The translations under genes and the position numbers were made by a program. The notes below the pieces were generated by a model. That model did no database searches. It was not told the origin of the DNA and saw nothing but the letters and a program-made list of their open reading frames with translations. Positions 8,461 to 16,572 of a stretch of 64,000 nt of DNA are shown here, piece after piece. The stretch comes from AP-15 sp963747735 (lineage in GTDB: Bacteria > Pseudomonadota > Alphaproteobacteria > ATCC43930 > CGMCC-115725), in contig CAVVGE010000016.1 of the NCBI GenBank assembly GCA_963747735.1, positions 62,001 to 126,000 on the forward strand. The letters run 5' to 3'. Numbering within the stretch: position 1 is the first letter of the stretch; the number at the start of each line of letters is the position of its first letter.

Positions 8461-9288
8461 TCAAATCTGCCACAGCCGCGGCAGCAGGGGCGGCAGCGCC
8501 AACGCCTCGGCGCGCAAATGGCCCGCGAGATCGGCATAAGCGCGGCGCAGCGCCAGGGTATCGGCGGCGAGCCAGCGGGCGACGAGGAGACCGGCGAGCG
8601 CGGTCGCACCGGCCCGCATGCCGTTGGCGATTGCGGTGGATTGGACCGTGCGGGCGCCTTCGAGAAATTCCCGCGGATCGCGGCCGGCGGGCGCCAGGAT
8701 CAGGGTGGCGAAGCCCGCAGCGTTGTCGAAACAAGCAGGGTCGGCGATCGTGCCGCCGATGTCGCCGTCGAGATGGAGCGCGTCGCCCCAAACAAGGTGC
8801 GCGTCGCGCCACACCTCCCACACCTCGTGCAATAAGCCTTTGGTGAAGCGCTCGCCGCGGGCGCGCCGTCCGAAGACGACGATCTCGCCGCCGAGAAATC
8901 CGGAACCCGCGGTCAGCTCGACGATGGTCTTGCGCCGCAACCGGGCGCCGTCGAAGAGGATCGTCTCCGGCGGCAGGAATTCGAGCGCGGCGCCGGCGCC
9001 GACGGTCAATTTTTGGCTTACTTCTGTCGTCGCACCGAGCGAGCGATAGATCTTCTCCGCGGCCGACGCGGTGATATGGGCGCAAGCCCCCGCCTCGACG
9101 CGGGCGGCGACATCGAGCCGGTCGCCGGCAACAAGCCCGCCCGAGGTGGTGACCAACACCGCGACCGGCGGCTCGCCGGCGGCCACCGCCGGAAACAGCA
9201 CGCGCAGCGGATCGCGCTCGTAGAGGTGGGTGAGCCTGGTAACCCCGCCGCGCCGGGCAAAGCCGATTTCGGCGGCGCCGTCGGTCAA
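8461..9288 (-). CDS. ureD: Urease accessory protein UreD (orphan)
   Basis: UreD is the scaffold that binds apo-urease and recruits UreF/UreG for nickel insertion. The 275-residue length is normal. Diagnostic segments are RDPLRVLFP, TTSGGLVAGDRLDV, HITASAAEKIYRS, LEFLPPETILFDGARL and GSGFLGGEIVVFGRRARGE. The start is a TTG at 9288 overlapping the TGA of the upstream gamma-glutamyltransferase (TTGA), which suggests translational coupling. No ureABC, ureE, ureF or ureG is in the window, so it acts with genes elsewhere or is a leftover. Confidence 0.85.
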   Translation of the reverse strand: MTDGAAEIGFARRGGVTRLTHLYERDPLRVLFPAVAAGEPPVAVLVTTSGGLVAGDRLDVAARVEAGACAHITASAAEKIYRSLGATTEVSQKLTVGAGAALEFLPPETILFDGARLRRKTIVELTAGSGFLGGEIVVFGRRARGERFTKGLLHEVWEVWRDAHLVWGDALHLDGDIGGTIADPACFDNAAGFATLILAPAGRDPREFLEGARTVQSTAIANGMRAGATALAGLLVARWLAADTLALRRAYADLAGHLRAEALALPPLLPRLWQI

Positions 9289-10865
9289 TAGCCGAGGGCG
9301 AGACCGTCCTTGCGCGGCTCGGAGCCGCCGATCAGGACGCCGCGCTCGTGGTCGATCCAGATCGCCTGACAGCCGCCGAGCGGCACCTCCTGCACCGCGA
9401 TGTCGTGGCCGCGGGCGGCGAGGTCGGCGACGATCGGCTGGGGCAGCGTCTTCTCGACCTGCAACGCTCCGTGCAACGCCAGAAGGCGCGGCGCCTCGGC
9501 CGCCTGCTGCGGGTCCATGCCGCGATCAATGAGGCGATGCAGAAAATGCGCGTGGCCCATCGCCTGGTATTGCCCGCCCATGACGCCGAACGGCATCACC
9601 GCGCGCCCGTCCTTGACCAGCATGCCGGGGATGATCGTGTGGAACGGGCGCTTGCCCGGCGCGATCGCATTCGGGTGCCCCGGAATGGTGCGGAACCCGG
9701 AGCCGCGGTTATGCAGCAAAATGCCGCTCTCCGGCGCCACAATGCCGGTGCCGAACGACGAGAACAGCGAATTGATAAACGAGCACGCATTGCCGTCGCG
9801 ATCGACGACGCACAGATAGACCGTGTCCTTGTGCTCGATCTCGGCCCAGCGCGGGCCGGGCAATGCCTGGTCCAGCCGGATCGCCCGGCGGCTTCGCTCG
9901 GCGCGCGGCTCGGACAGGAAATCGGCGACATCGACCGGCACATGCTCGGGATCGCAGATAAAATTGTCGCGCACCCAGTAGGCCGCCTTTTGGGCTTCGA
10001 CGAGGAGGTGCAGCCGATCGGCCGCGCCAAACGAATCGCCGCCGAGCGCATAGCCGGCCAAGGTGCGCAGGATCATCAGCGCCGCCATGCCCTGCCCGTT
10101 CGGCGGGCACTCGTAAACGTCGTAGCCGCGATAGGGCGCGGTGATCGGCTCGACCCAATTCGAGCGCTGCGCGGCGAAATCCTCCTCTTCGTGGAGCCCG
10201 CCCCGCGCCTTTAGCGCGCCGAGGATGTCGCGCATCACAGCGCCGCTGTAAAACGCCTCGCGGCCTTCGCGGCCGATCCGGCGCAAGCTCGCGGCGAGCG
10301 GCGGGTTCGCCATCCGGTCACCGGCATCGGGTGGCTTGCCGCCCGGCAGAAAGAGGGCAGCGGTGGCGGGATCGCGCAGTTTCGCCTGGTTGCGGTGCCA
10401 GTCGGTGGCGATCCGCGGGGTCACGACATAGCCGTTCTCCGCCGCCTTTGCCGCCGGCTCGAGGAGCTCCGCAAGCGGGCGTGAGCCATATTCGCGGTTG
10501 AAGAGGCACCAGGCATCGACGGCACCCGGCACCGTCGCGGCGTGCGGGGTCTGGACCGCGATCTCGCGGATGCCGTGCTCGACATACCATTCGACGGTCG
10601 CTTTCGCCGGCGCCCGGCCCGAGCCGTTCAACGCCACCGGCAACGCGCCGCCCCGCGAATAAAGGATAAAGCAGTCGCCGCCGATCCCGGTGCTTTGCGG
10701 CTCGACGACGCATTGCATGGCGACCGCCGCGATCGCCGCGTCGGCGGCATTGCCGCCCGAACGCAAGACGTCGAGTGCCGTCAGGGTCGCCATCGGGTGC
10801 GAGGTCGCGGCCATCCCGTTTGCCGCCATCGCCGCCGAACGGCCGGGAATATTGAAATCTCGCAT
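9285..10865 (-). CDS. ggt: Gamma-glutamyltransferase family Ntn-hydrolase
   Basis: 526 residues from the ATG at 10865 (MRDFNIPGRSAAMAANG). The family cuts itself into two subunits at an internal Thr, which becomes the nucleophile. Here that Thr is in HKDTVYLCVVDRDGN, residue 348. Other marks: HPMATLTALDVLRSGGNAADA at the N-terminus, EPQSTGIGGDCFILY, ECPPNGQGMA, and the Gly-rich MPFGVMGGQYQAMGHAHFL. No signal peptide is evident, unlike E. coli Ggt, so this is likely one of the cytoplasmic GGT-like acylases or transferases. It overlaps ureD by 4 bp. Confidence 0.88.
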   Translation of the reverse strand: MRDFNIPGRSAAMAANGMAATSHPMATLTALDVLRSGGNAADAAIAAVAMQCVVEPQSTGIGGDCFILYSRGGALPVALNGSGRAPAKATVEWYVEHGIREIAVQTPHAATVPGAVDAWCLFNREYGSRPLAELLEPAAKAAENGYVVTPRIATDWHRNQAKLRDPATAALFLPGGKPPDAGDRMANPPLAASLRRIGREGREAFYSGAVMRDILGALKARGGLHEEEDFAAQRSNWVEPITAPYRGYDVYECPPNGQGMAALMILRTLAGYALGGDSFGAADRLHLLVEAQKAAYWVRDNFICDPEHVPVDVADFLSEPRAERSRRAIRLDQALPGPRWAEIEHKDTVYLCVVDRDGNACSFINSLFSSFGTGIVAPESGILLHNRGSGFRTIPGHPNAIAPGKRPFHTIIPGMLVKDGRAVMPFGVMGGQYQAMGHAHFLHRLIDRGMDPQQAAEAPRLLALHGALQVEKTLPQPIVADLAARGHDIAVQEVPLGGCQAIWIDHERGVLIGGSEPRKDGLALGY

Positions 10866-10996
10866 TCGCCCGCTCCTCGCGTTCTGAGCCGCTTGCCCGC
10901 CGACGGACGCAATCCAGACCGGCGGGGCCGCCACTTGCCCGGCTCTAATGCCCTGTCCTAGGTTGCAGGTCAATTCGCCGCCGCAATCGCCAAAGC

Positions 10997-12034
10997 ATGA
11001 TGGACGGAAGTTTGACGCCGCTGCACTTCCCGGTTGCAACGCCGCCCGGACCGGGCGAGGTATTGCCGATCGCGCCGGGCGTGCATTGGCTCAGGATGCC
11101 GCTGCCCTTTGCCCTCGACCACATCAATTTGTGGCTGCTCGAAGACGGGCCCGGCTGGACCATCGTCGATTGCGGCTATGCGACGCCCGAAACCCGCATC
11201 TTGTGGGAGCAAATCTTCACCCGGCATCTCGACGGCCGTCCGGTCGGGCGGGTCATCGTCACCCATTACCATCCCGACCATGTCGGGCTCGCCGGCTGGC
11301 TCACCGAGCGCTGGCAGGTGCCGCTTTCGATGACCGAGAAGGAGTGGCTCCATGCCCGGGTGATGAGCCGGGAGAGCGACGATTTTCTCTCGCTGCGCCG
11401 CGACTTCGCCCGCCGCGCCGGGCTCGACGAAGCGGCCGGCGAAGTGTTTGCCGAGCACGGCAAGGGCTATCGCCGCGGCGTGCCGTCGGTGCCGCCCGCC
11501 TATCGGCGGCTCGAAGACGGCATGGCGGTTTTGATCGGCGGGCGGCAATGGCGGGTCATCGTCGGCGAAGGCCACGCGCCCGAGCTCGCCTGCCTCTATT
11601 GCGCCGAGACCGGTGTCCTGATCGCGGGCGACCAGGTATTGCCGCGGATTTCGCCCAATGTCAGCGTCCAGGCGCATGAGCCCGACGGCGACCCGCTCGC
11701 CCGATTTCTGCGCTCGCTCGACAAGCTGCGCGCGGCGTTGCCGCCCGAAACCCTGGTATTGCCGTCGCACAATCTGCCGTTTTTCGGGCTGCATGCGCGG
11801 CTCGACGAGCTCGCGGCACACCACCGCGCCCGTTGCAGCGAGGTGCTCGCCGCTTGTGCCGTGCCGCAAAGTGCCGTCGATCTGCTGCCGGTGCTGTTCC
11901 GCCGCCCGCTCGACCGGCACCAGACCGCGTTCGCCCTCGGCGAAGCCCTCGCCCACCTGCACTACCTGACCGCCCAGGGCGCGCTCGCCCGTGAATTGGA
12001 GGCGGACGGGGTGCAGCGCTTCCACGTGCTGTGA
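10997..12034 (+). CDS. MBL-fold metallo-hydrolase
   Basis: 345 residues. The zinc-binding motif THYHPDH is at residues 89-95 and further ligands lie in VGEGHAPELACLY and AGDQVLPRISPNVS. PSHNLPFFGLHARLDELAAHH and the following helices form the C-terminal extension seen in the glyoxalase-II-like / LACTB2-like MBL group. No signal peptide. It is divergent from the gamma-glutamyltransferase gene (131 bp between starts). The reaction is hydrolysis of a thioester or lactone by family analogy; the substrate is unknown. Confidence 0.82.
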   Translation: MMDGSLTPLHFPVATPPGPGEVLPIAPGVHWLRMPLPFALDHINLWLLEDGPGWTIVDCGYATPETRILWEQIFTRHLDGRPVGRVIVTHYHPDHVGLAGWLTERWQVPLSMTEKEWLHARVMSRESDDFLSLRRDFARRAGLDEAAGEVFAEHGKGYRRGVPSVPPAYRRLEDGMAVLIGGRQWRVIVGEGHAPELACLYCAETGVLIAGDQVLPRISPNVSVQAHEPDGDPLARFLRSLDKLRAALPPETLVLPSHNLPFFGLHARLDELAAHHRARCSEVLAACAVPQSAVDLLPVLFRRPLDRHQTAFALGEALAHLHYLTAQGALARELEADGVQRFHVL

Positions 12035-12100
12035 CGACGTTTTCTTTCTCGTCGCCCCGGCGAAGAAGCGTGTGAATTTATCCCTCGGCTGGGTGCTTTA

Positions 12101-12235
12101 CCCGCTTCCCCGGCGAAAGCCGGGGTCCATCGTTCCGCCCGACGGCCGTCGATAGCTGGTATGCCATTGCCACCTGAGGAAAATTTCGAGCGGCGGACAG
12201 GTGGGTCCCGGCTTTGCGCCGGGACGGCGATTTCT
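12101..12235. repeat. Dispersed hairpin repeats in the 12035-12362 gap
   Basis: CCCCGGCGAAAGCCGGGG forms a tight hairpin at about 12108-12125. A second hairpin, GTCCCGGCTTTGCGCCGGGAC, lies near 12206. The 327-bp gap between the metallo-hydrolase and the binding-protein gene holds these repeats and no gene I can support. Confidence 0.65.
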
Positions 12236-12362
12236 ATCTCGGCCGCCAAGCCTTGATACGCGAATGAAACGCGTCTGGCGAATGCGGGCCTTCGTGGGCG
12301 CTGGACTTGCGGGGTCGCACACGCAACGATCAGGAGAAGGCCACGCGACGAGGGAGGGTGAT

Positions 12363-13607
12363 GTGATCTGGGGGAAAAAGCTGGGGCGTGTCGGCGCCGC
12401 CGCGGCATTGGTCGCGGCGCTCGCGTTTCCGGGCAGCCCGCGGGCGGCCGAGCCGATCGTGATCGGGTTTGGCATGGGGCTGACCGGCGGGCTCGCCGCT
12501 GCCGGCAAATCGGCGCTGTTGGCGATGCAGATCTGGCGCGACGACGTCAACGCCAAGGGCGGGCTCTTGGGCAGGCCGGTCAAGCTCGTCTATTACGACG
12601 ACCAATCGAACCCGGCGACCGTGCCGGCGCTCTATACCAAGCTCCTCGATGTCGACAAGGCCGACTTTATCGTTTCGGGCTACGGCACCAATTTGACCGC
12701 ACCCGCGATGCCGGTGGCGATCGAGCACAAGCGCCTGTTCCTCGGGCTCTTCGCGCTCGCGGTCAACAGCCAGTTCCACTACCCCATGTATTTCTCGATG
12801 CTGCCAGCGGGGCCGGACCCGAAACATGCCTTCTCGGAGCCGTTCTTCGAGGTCGCGATGGCGTCGAGCCCGAAGCCGACGACGTTGGCGCTGCTCGCCG
12901 AGGACGCCGAGTTTCCGAAAAACGCGTCTGAAGGCATCCGCGACCTCTCCAAGAAATACGGGTTCAAGATCGTCTACGACAAGACCTACCCGCCCGGCAC
13001 CGCCGACTTCACCCCGATCGTCCACGCCATTCAAGCATTGAACCCCGACATGGTGTTTGTCGCGTCCTATCCGCCGGGCTCGGCCGGGATGCTGCGCGCC
13101 GCGACCGAAGTGGGGCTCAAGACCCGGTTCTTTGGCGGCGGCATGGTCGGGCTGCAATACACGCCGTTCAAAGAACAGTTTGGGGCAAAGCTCAACGGCG
13201 TCATCGATTACGATTGGTGGATCCCGGCGCCGACCATGCAGTTTCCCGGCATCCTCGCCTTTCTGAAGAAGTACCAGGCGAAGGCGCCGGCGGAAAAGGT
13301 CGACCCGCTCGGCTGGTACCTGCCGCCTTTCGCCTATGCGGAATTGCAAGTGCTGGGCGACGCGATCACCGCGACCAAGACGCTCGACCAGGACAAGCTC
13401 GCCGACTACATCCGCAGCCACCCGTTCAACACGATCGTCGGCGACATCAGCTTTGGCAAAGACGGCGAATGGTCAAAGCCGCGGGTGCTCGAAGTGCAAT
13501 GGCAGGGGATCAAGGGCAACAGCCTCGACCAGTTCAAGGACACCAAGACCGAGGCGATCCTGGAGCCCTCCGCAATTCCGGACCGGAAAGGTCACCGCGC
13601 CCTATAA
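12363..13607 (+). CDS. ABC transporter substrate-binding protein, branched-chain amino acid/urea type
   Basis: 414 residues from a GTG at 12363, chosen because GAGGGAGG lies just upstream and the resulting N-terminus is a clean signal peptide (LGRVGAAAALVAALAFPGSP, then RAAEPIVIGFG). The mature protein has the periplasmic type-1 binding fold: GMGLTGGLAAAGKSALLAMQ, NAKGGLLGRPVKLVYYDDQS, LLDVDKADFIVSGYGTN. The last ~15 residues look wrong: the other frame reads SPPQFRTGKVTAPYNGGQE with a stop at 13621-13623, the usual ending of this family, so a one-base indel near 13563 is likely. No permease or ATPase genes are adjacent. Confidence 0.85.
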   Translation: MIWGKKLGRVGAAAALVAALAFPGSPRAAEPIVIGFGMGLTGGLAAAGKSALLAMQIWRDDVNAKGGLLGRPVKLVYYDDQSNPATVPALYTKLLDVDKADFIVSGYGTNLTAPAMPVAIEHKRLFLGLFALAVNSQFHYPMYFSMLPAGPDPKHAFSEPFFEVAMASSPKPTTLALLAEDAEFPKNASEGIRDLSKKYGFKIVYDKTYPPGTADFTPIVHAIQALNPDMVFVASYPPGSAGMLRAATEVGLKTRFFGGGMVGLQYTPFKEQFGAKLNGVIDYDWWIPAPTMQFPGILAFLKKYQAKAPAEKVDPLGWYLPPFAYAELQVLGDAITATKTLDQDKLADYIRSHPFNTIVGDISFGKDGEWSKPRVLEVQWQGIKGNSLDQFKDTKTEAILEPSAIPDRKGHRAL

Positions 13608-13634
13608 TGGCGGGCAGGAGTAGGAGACAGAAAT

Positions 13635-14036
13635 ATGGCAAAGATCAATCACGTGGCGCTCAAGGTCAACGACCTCGAAACGGCGACCAAGTTCTACGAG
13701 AACGTGTTCGGTTTTCGCCAGATCGGGACCGGGCGCTCGCGCGGGCACATCTCGCGGCATTTGACCGACGGCTATGTCGATCTGGCGCTGATGCTCTATG
13801 ACAGCGAGGCGGACGAGGAGGCCAAGCTCGTCGGCGAGGGGCCGGCGATCCACCATTTCGGCATCGCGGTCGAGGACCGCGCGGCCACGCTCGCCAAGAT
13901 TGCCGCCAACGGCGGCACGATCCTCTCCAAGCCCGATGCCGGCACCGTCAAGTTCCGCTCGCCCGACGGCACCATCGCCGAGATCGCCGACCCCGGCCGC
14001 TACGAAAAGCTCGCCGCGGAGCACGCTAAAGAATAG
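13635..14036 (+). CDS. VOC-superfamily protein (glyoxalase/bleomycin-resistance/dioxygenase fold)
   Basis: 133 residues, one pair of beta-alpha-beta-beta-beta units. INHVALKVNDLETATKFYEN at the N-terminus gives the first metal-ligand His, IHHFGIAVEDRAATL the middle His region, and SPDGTIAEIADPGRYE the C-terminal Glu. A GGAGACAGAAAT ribosome-binding stretch precedes the ATG. It starts 28 bp after the binding-protein gene and is probably co-transcribed. Function within the superfamily cannot be assigned. Confidence 0.85.
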   Translation: MAKINHVALKVNDLETATKFYENVFGFRQIGTGRSRGHISRHLTDGYVDLALMLYDSEADEEAKLVGEGPAIHHFGIAVEDRAATLAKIAANGGTILSKPDAGTVKFRSPDGTIAEIADPGRYEKLAAEHAKE

Positions 14037-14048
14037 CCGCGCGCGCCG

Positions 14049-15225
14049 TTACTGCTTTCTCGCGGCGACGTGCTCGGCCTTCGACATCGTCAGCTTTTCC
14101 GGGTGGACGATAGTTTTGTTGGCGGCGGCGCGCGCCGCCCCGAGATTGGGGAATTCGGTGTCGGTGCCGTCGCGCTGCAGGACATAGGTGGCCGTCATCG
14201 GCTTTCCCGATTTCTGGTCGGCTAGCGAGCGCTTGACGATTGTCCAATGGACGCGGCGGGTGCCGTTATCGGCGGCCTCGTCCTCGATATCCTCAAAGCC
14301 GCGATCGACCACCGCTTCGAGCGCGTAGAGCTTTTGCTCGACGCGTCGTGGCGAGGCATCCCGACGCCCGCCGCGCGGCCCGCCGGGGCCGCGCCGCGCG
14401 CACCCCGTTCCTGCGCATCGCGCCGTTCGGGGCCGCGCCGTTCGGGGCCGCGCCGTTCCTGGCGCCCGCCCCGGTGGTCTCGTCCGACGGCACCTCGCCG
14501 GCGCCGCGATCGCGTGGATCTCGGTTCTGCGCCCGAGGATCGGATGGGTCCGCCGACCTCCGCTCCCCGCCCTGGCTTGCGCCGGTGGGTGTCGCCGGCC
14601 GGGGGTGCCGACGGCGTGGGCGCTCGCCCGGAGGCCGCGCCGGGCTCGGGCCGGTTGCGCCGGCAGCCGCTTCTCCCACCGGCAGCCCCGATCCGGTCCC
14701 GATCGGCCGCGGCGGCCGGCGGCGGCGCGGGCGCATGTAGAGACGCAGCGTGGTCGGCCGCGGCGCCGGCGCATCGCCTGGCTGCTCACCCTCTGCGCCG
14801 TCCTCCGGAGGGCGTGCGCCGCCGGCCGGCAGTCCATGACCGGGAGCCCGCCGCCGACGGCGGCGTCGACGCGGCCGCGGCACACCGTCTGCGGGCACGC
14901 TGTCTGCGGGCACGCCGTCTGCGGGCACGCTGTCTGCGGGCACGCCATCTGCGGGCACGAAACCAGCGGCTGAGGGCTCGCCCGGTTGTTGATCGGCGTT
15001 TGGCGCGGCTGTCTCGGATGCGGCTTCCCCGTTCTCCGCCAGAGAAGGCGGCGCTGCCCCGGGTGGCGCTGCCCCGGCCGGCGGCCGTCGGCGCCGGCGG
15101 CGGCGCTGCCGCGGCCGGCGCTCGCCGCTCGGCGGCGCCTCGCTCAGCGGGATTTCCGCGGCCGGCGTGGCCGGCGGCTCCGCGCTGACCGGCTCGCTCG
15201 GCGGGTCGTCGGCAGAAGGCGGCAT
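14049..15225 (-). pseudogene. Arg/Pro/Ala-rich protein with conserved C-terminal domain, frameshifted
   Basis: From MPPSADDPPSEPVSAEPP (ATG at 15225) the frame encodes a long low-complexity region with basic clusters (RRPRQRRRRRRR, PRPRRRRRRRRAPG) and a five-fold VPADG/S repeat. The well-conserved C-terminus is in another frame: VEQKLYALEAVVDRGFEDIE, TRRVHWTIVKRSLADQKSGK, YVLQRDGTDTEFPNLG, NKTIVHPEKLTMSKAEHVAA. This tail is common in Rhodospirillales-type proteins of unknown function. The frames meet around 14390-14480 in very GC-rich sequence, so one indel is needed. It may be intact in reality. The basic repeats suggest nucleic-acid binding (inference). Confidence 0.6.
14886..14960. repeat. 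15-bp tandem repeat, five units
   Basis: Five copies of a 15-bp unit (for example GTCTGCGGGCACGCT) with one or two changes per unit. They encode alternating VPADG/VPADS in the Arg-rich protein on the minus strand. Unit length is a multiple of three, so copy-number change keeps frame. Confidence 0.9.
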
Positions 15226-15310
15226 CGGCGGCGTTCCTCGGGCGGCGTTGTCGGGATCGCGACCGTAGCACGACCGGGCATCGCGGGCGAAGCCGCGAAG
15301 CCGCCCGATG

Positions 15311-16519
15311 TCAGATCGGCGCTGCCGCCGCACCGGTCGCCCGCGGCGAAGCGAGCGGCCCGGCATAGAACAGGACAAAGAGGCCAAAGGCAGCGCTCCA
15401 GGCGGCCCCGGCAAACCACAGCAAAAGCAAATACGACCCGCCGCCGAGCGGGGCGGCGAGCCGCAGAACTGCGGCGATCGTCACCATGACGTAGATCGCC
15501 GTCGTGACGGGCCCCGCCGACAGACCGCGCCCGGTGTGGCCGAGCGAGGCCCGCGTCATCACTGCCAAGGTCATCGTGCCGACAGCGCCGACAGTGAGCG
15601 CATGCAAGGCCGCGCTCGGCGGCAGCACCGGCACCAGCTCGTCGAAGCCGAGCAGCACAAGGCCCAACGCCAGCCACAAATAGCCGAGGTGCAATACCCA
15701 AACGAGCGGCTCGCGCCAGCTCGCTCGCCCGTGCCACCGGACCAGCCGCAGCCCGATGGCGAGCCCGGCAGCGAGCCCGGCCCATGGCGTCGGCGGCGCC
15801 TCGGGGCTGGCGGCCCAGAGCGCCAGAGCGATCGCGACAATCGCCAGCACCGCCCGGTCGAGGCGGCCGAACGGCGCCGGCGCCCCGATGTCCGGCCGCT
15901 CCTTGGCGAGCCAATTGCGGGTAAAGCTCGGGATCAGCCGCCCGCCGACAAAGCTGATCAGCATCAGCAAGGTGGCGAGCCCGATACGGTTGCCGAGCGC
16001 GGCGGTCGAGGCGAGCCCGACCGCCTCCAGATGGACCAGGAGATTGCCGGCCAGCAGCAAAGTCAGCGCCCCGACCATCGGCAGATTGCGCCAGTTTCGG
16101 CCGGCGACGATCTCTCGCGCCATGGCCGCCAGAAAGACCACGGGGAAGGCCAAATCGCAGGCCATCGCCGCCGGCGCCCCGATCTGCGCCGAGGACAGCA
16201 CCGCGATCCGCCCGAGCGCCCACAGCGCCACCAGCACGGCGAGCGGCCCGCCCTGCAACGGCATGCGTCCGGTCCAGTTCGGGATCGCGGTCAGCAAAAA
16301 TCCGGCGACCACCGCTGCGGCATAGCCAAAGATCATCTCGTGAGCGTGCCAGATCGCGGCGGGGAGCGCAGTCGGGAGCGTCGCCTGACCGCCATAAAAC
16401 GCCAGCCACAGCGGCATCGCCAGCACCGCCCAGAGCGCCGCGGCCAGAAAAAACGGACGAAACCCGGCAGACCAGATCGCCGGGCCGGCCTGCGGGCGAT
16501 AGCGGGGGATTGCGCTCAA
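15311..16519 (-). CDS. nnrS: NnrS-family heme-copper membrane protein
   Basis: Polytopic membrane protein of about 402 residues linked to nitric oxide tolerance and denitrification. Visible marks: WSAGFRPFFLAAALWAVL, IWHAHEMIFGYAAAVVAGFLL with the conserved HxHE, TAIPNWTGRMPLQGGPL, ALTVGAVGTMTLAVMTRASLGHTGR. About 12 hydrophobic segments can be counted. I chose the TTG at 16519 (SAIPRYRPQAGPAIW) because AAGGACA precedes it and family members begin near there; an ATG at 16591 in the same frame would overlap the divergent norB start. It is divergent from the NO reductase gene with 53 bp between starts. Confidence 0.85.
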   Translation of the reverse strand: MSAIPRYRPQAGPAIWSAGFRPFFLAAALWAVLAMPLWLAFYGGQATLPTALPAAIWHAHEMIFGYAAAVVAGFLLTAIPNWTGRMPLQGGPLAVLVALWALGRIAVLSSAQIGAPAAMACDLAFPVVFLAAMAREIVAGRNWRNLPMVGALTLLLAGNLLVHLEAVGLASTAALGNRIGLATLLMLISFVGGRLIPSFTRNWLAKERPDIGAPAPFGRLDRAVLAIVAIALALWAASPEAPPTPWAGLAAGLAIGLRLVRWHGRASWREPLVWVLHLGYLWLALGLVLLGFDELVPVLPPSAALHALTVGAVGTMTLAVMTRASLGHTGRGLSAGPVTTAIYVMVTIAAVLRLAAPLGGGSYLLLLWFAGAAWSAAFGLFVLFYAGPLASPRATGAAAAPI

Positions 16520-16572
16520 TCGTCTGTCCTTGCATCGCGCCGCAGAGTGCGCACCGGTGCTACAATTTAGGA

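Noticed and set aside
14886..14960. Five 15-bp repeats as a regulatory iteron cluster
   Set aside because: They are in frame within a Pro/Ala/Arg-rich coding region and encode VPADG/S, so they are coding tandem repeats.
16520..16572. FNR/NNR or NorR binding site between nnrS and norB
   Set aside because: No TTGAT-N4-ATCAA or similar palindrome is present in the spacer; TACAAT lies near the norB start but has no well-spaced -35.
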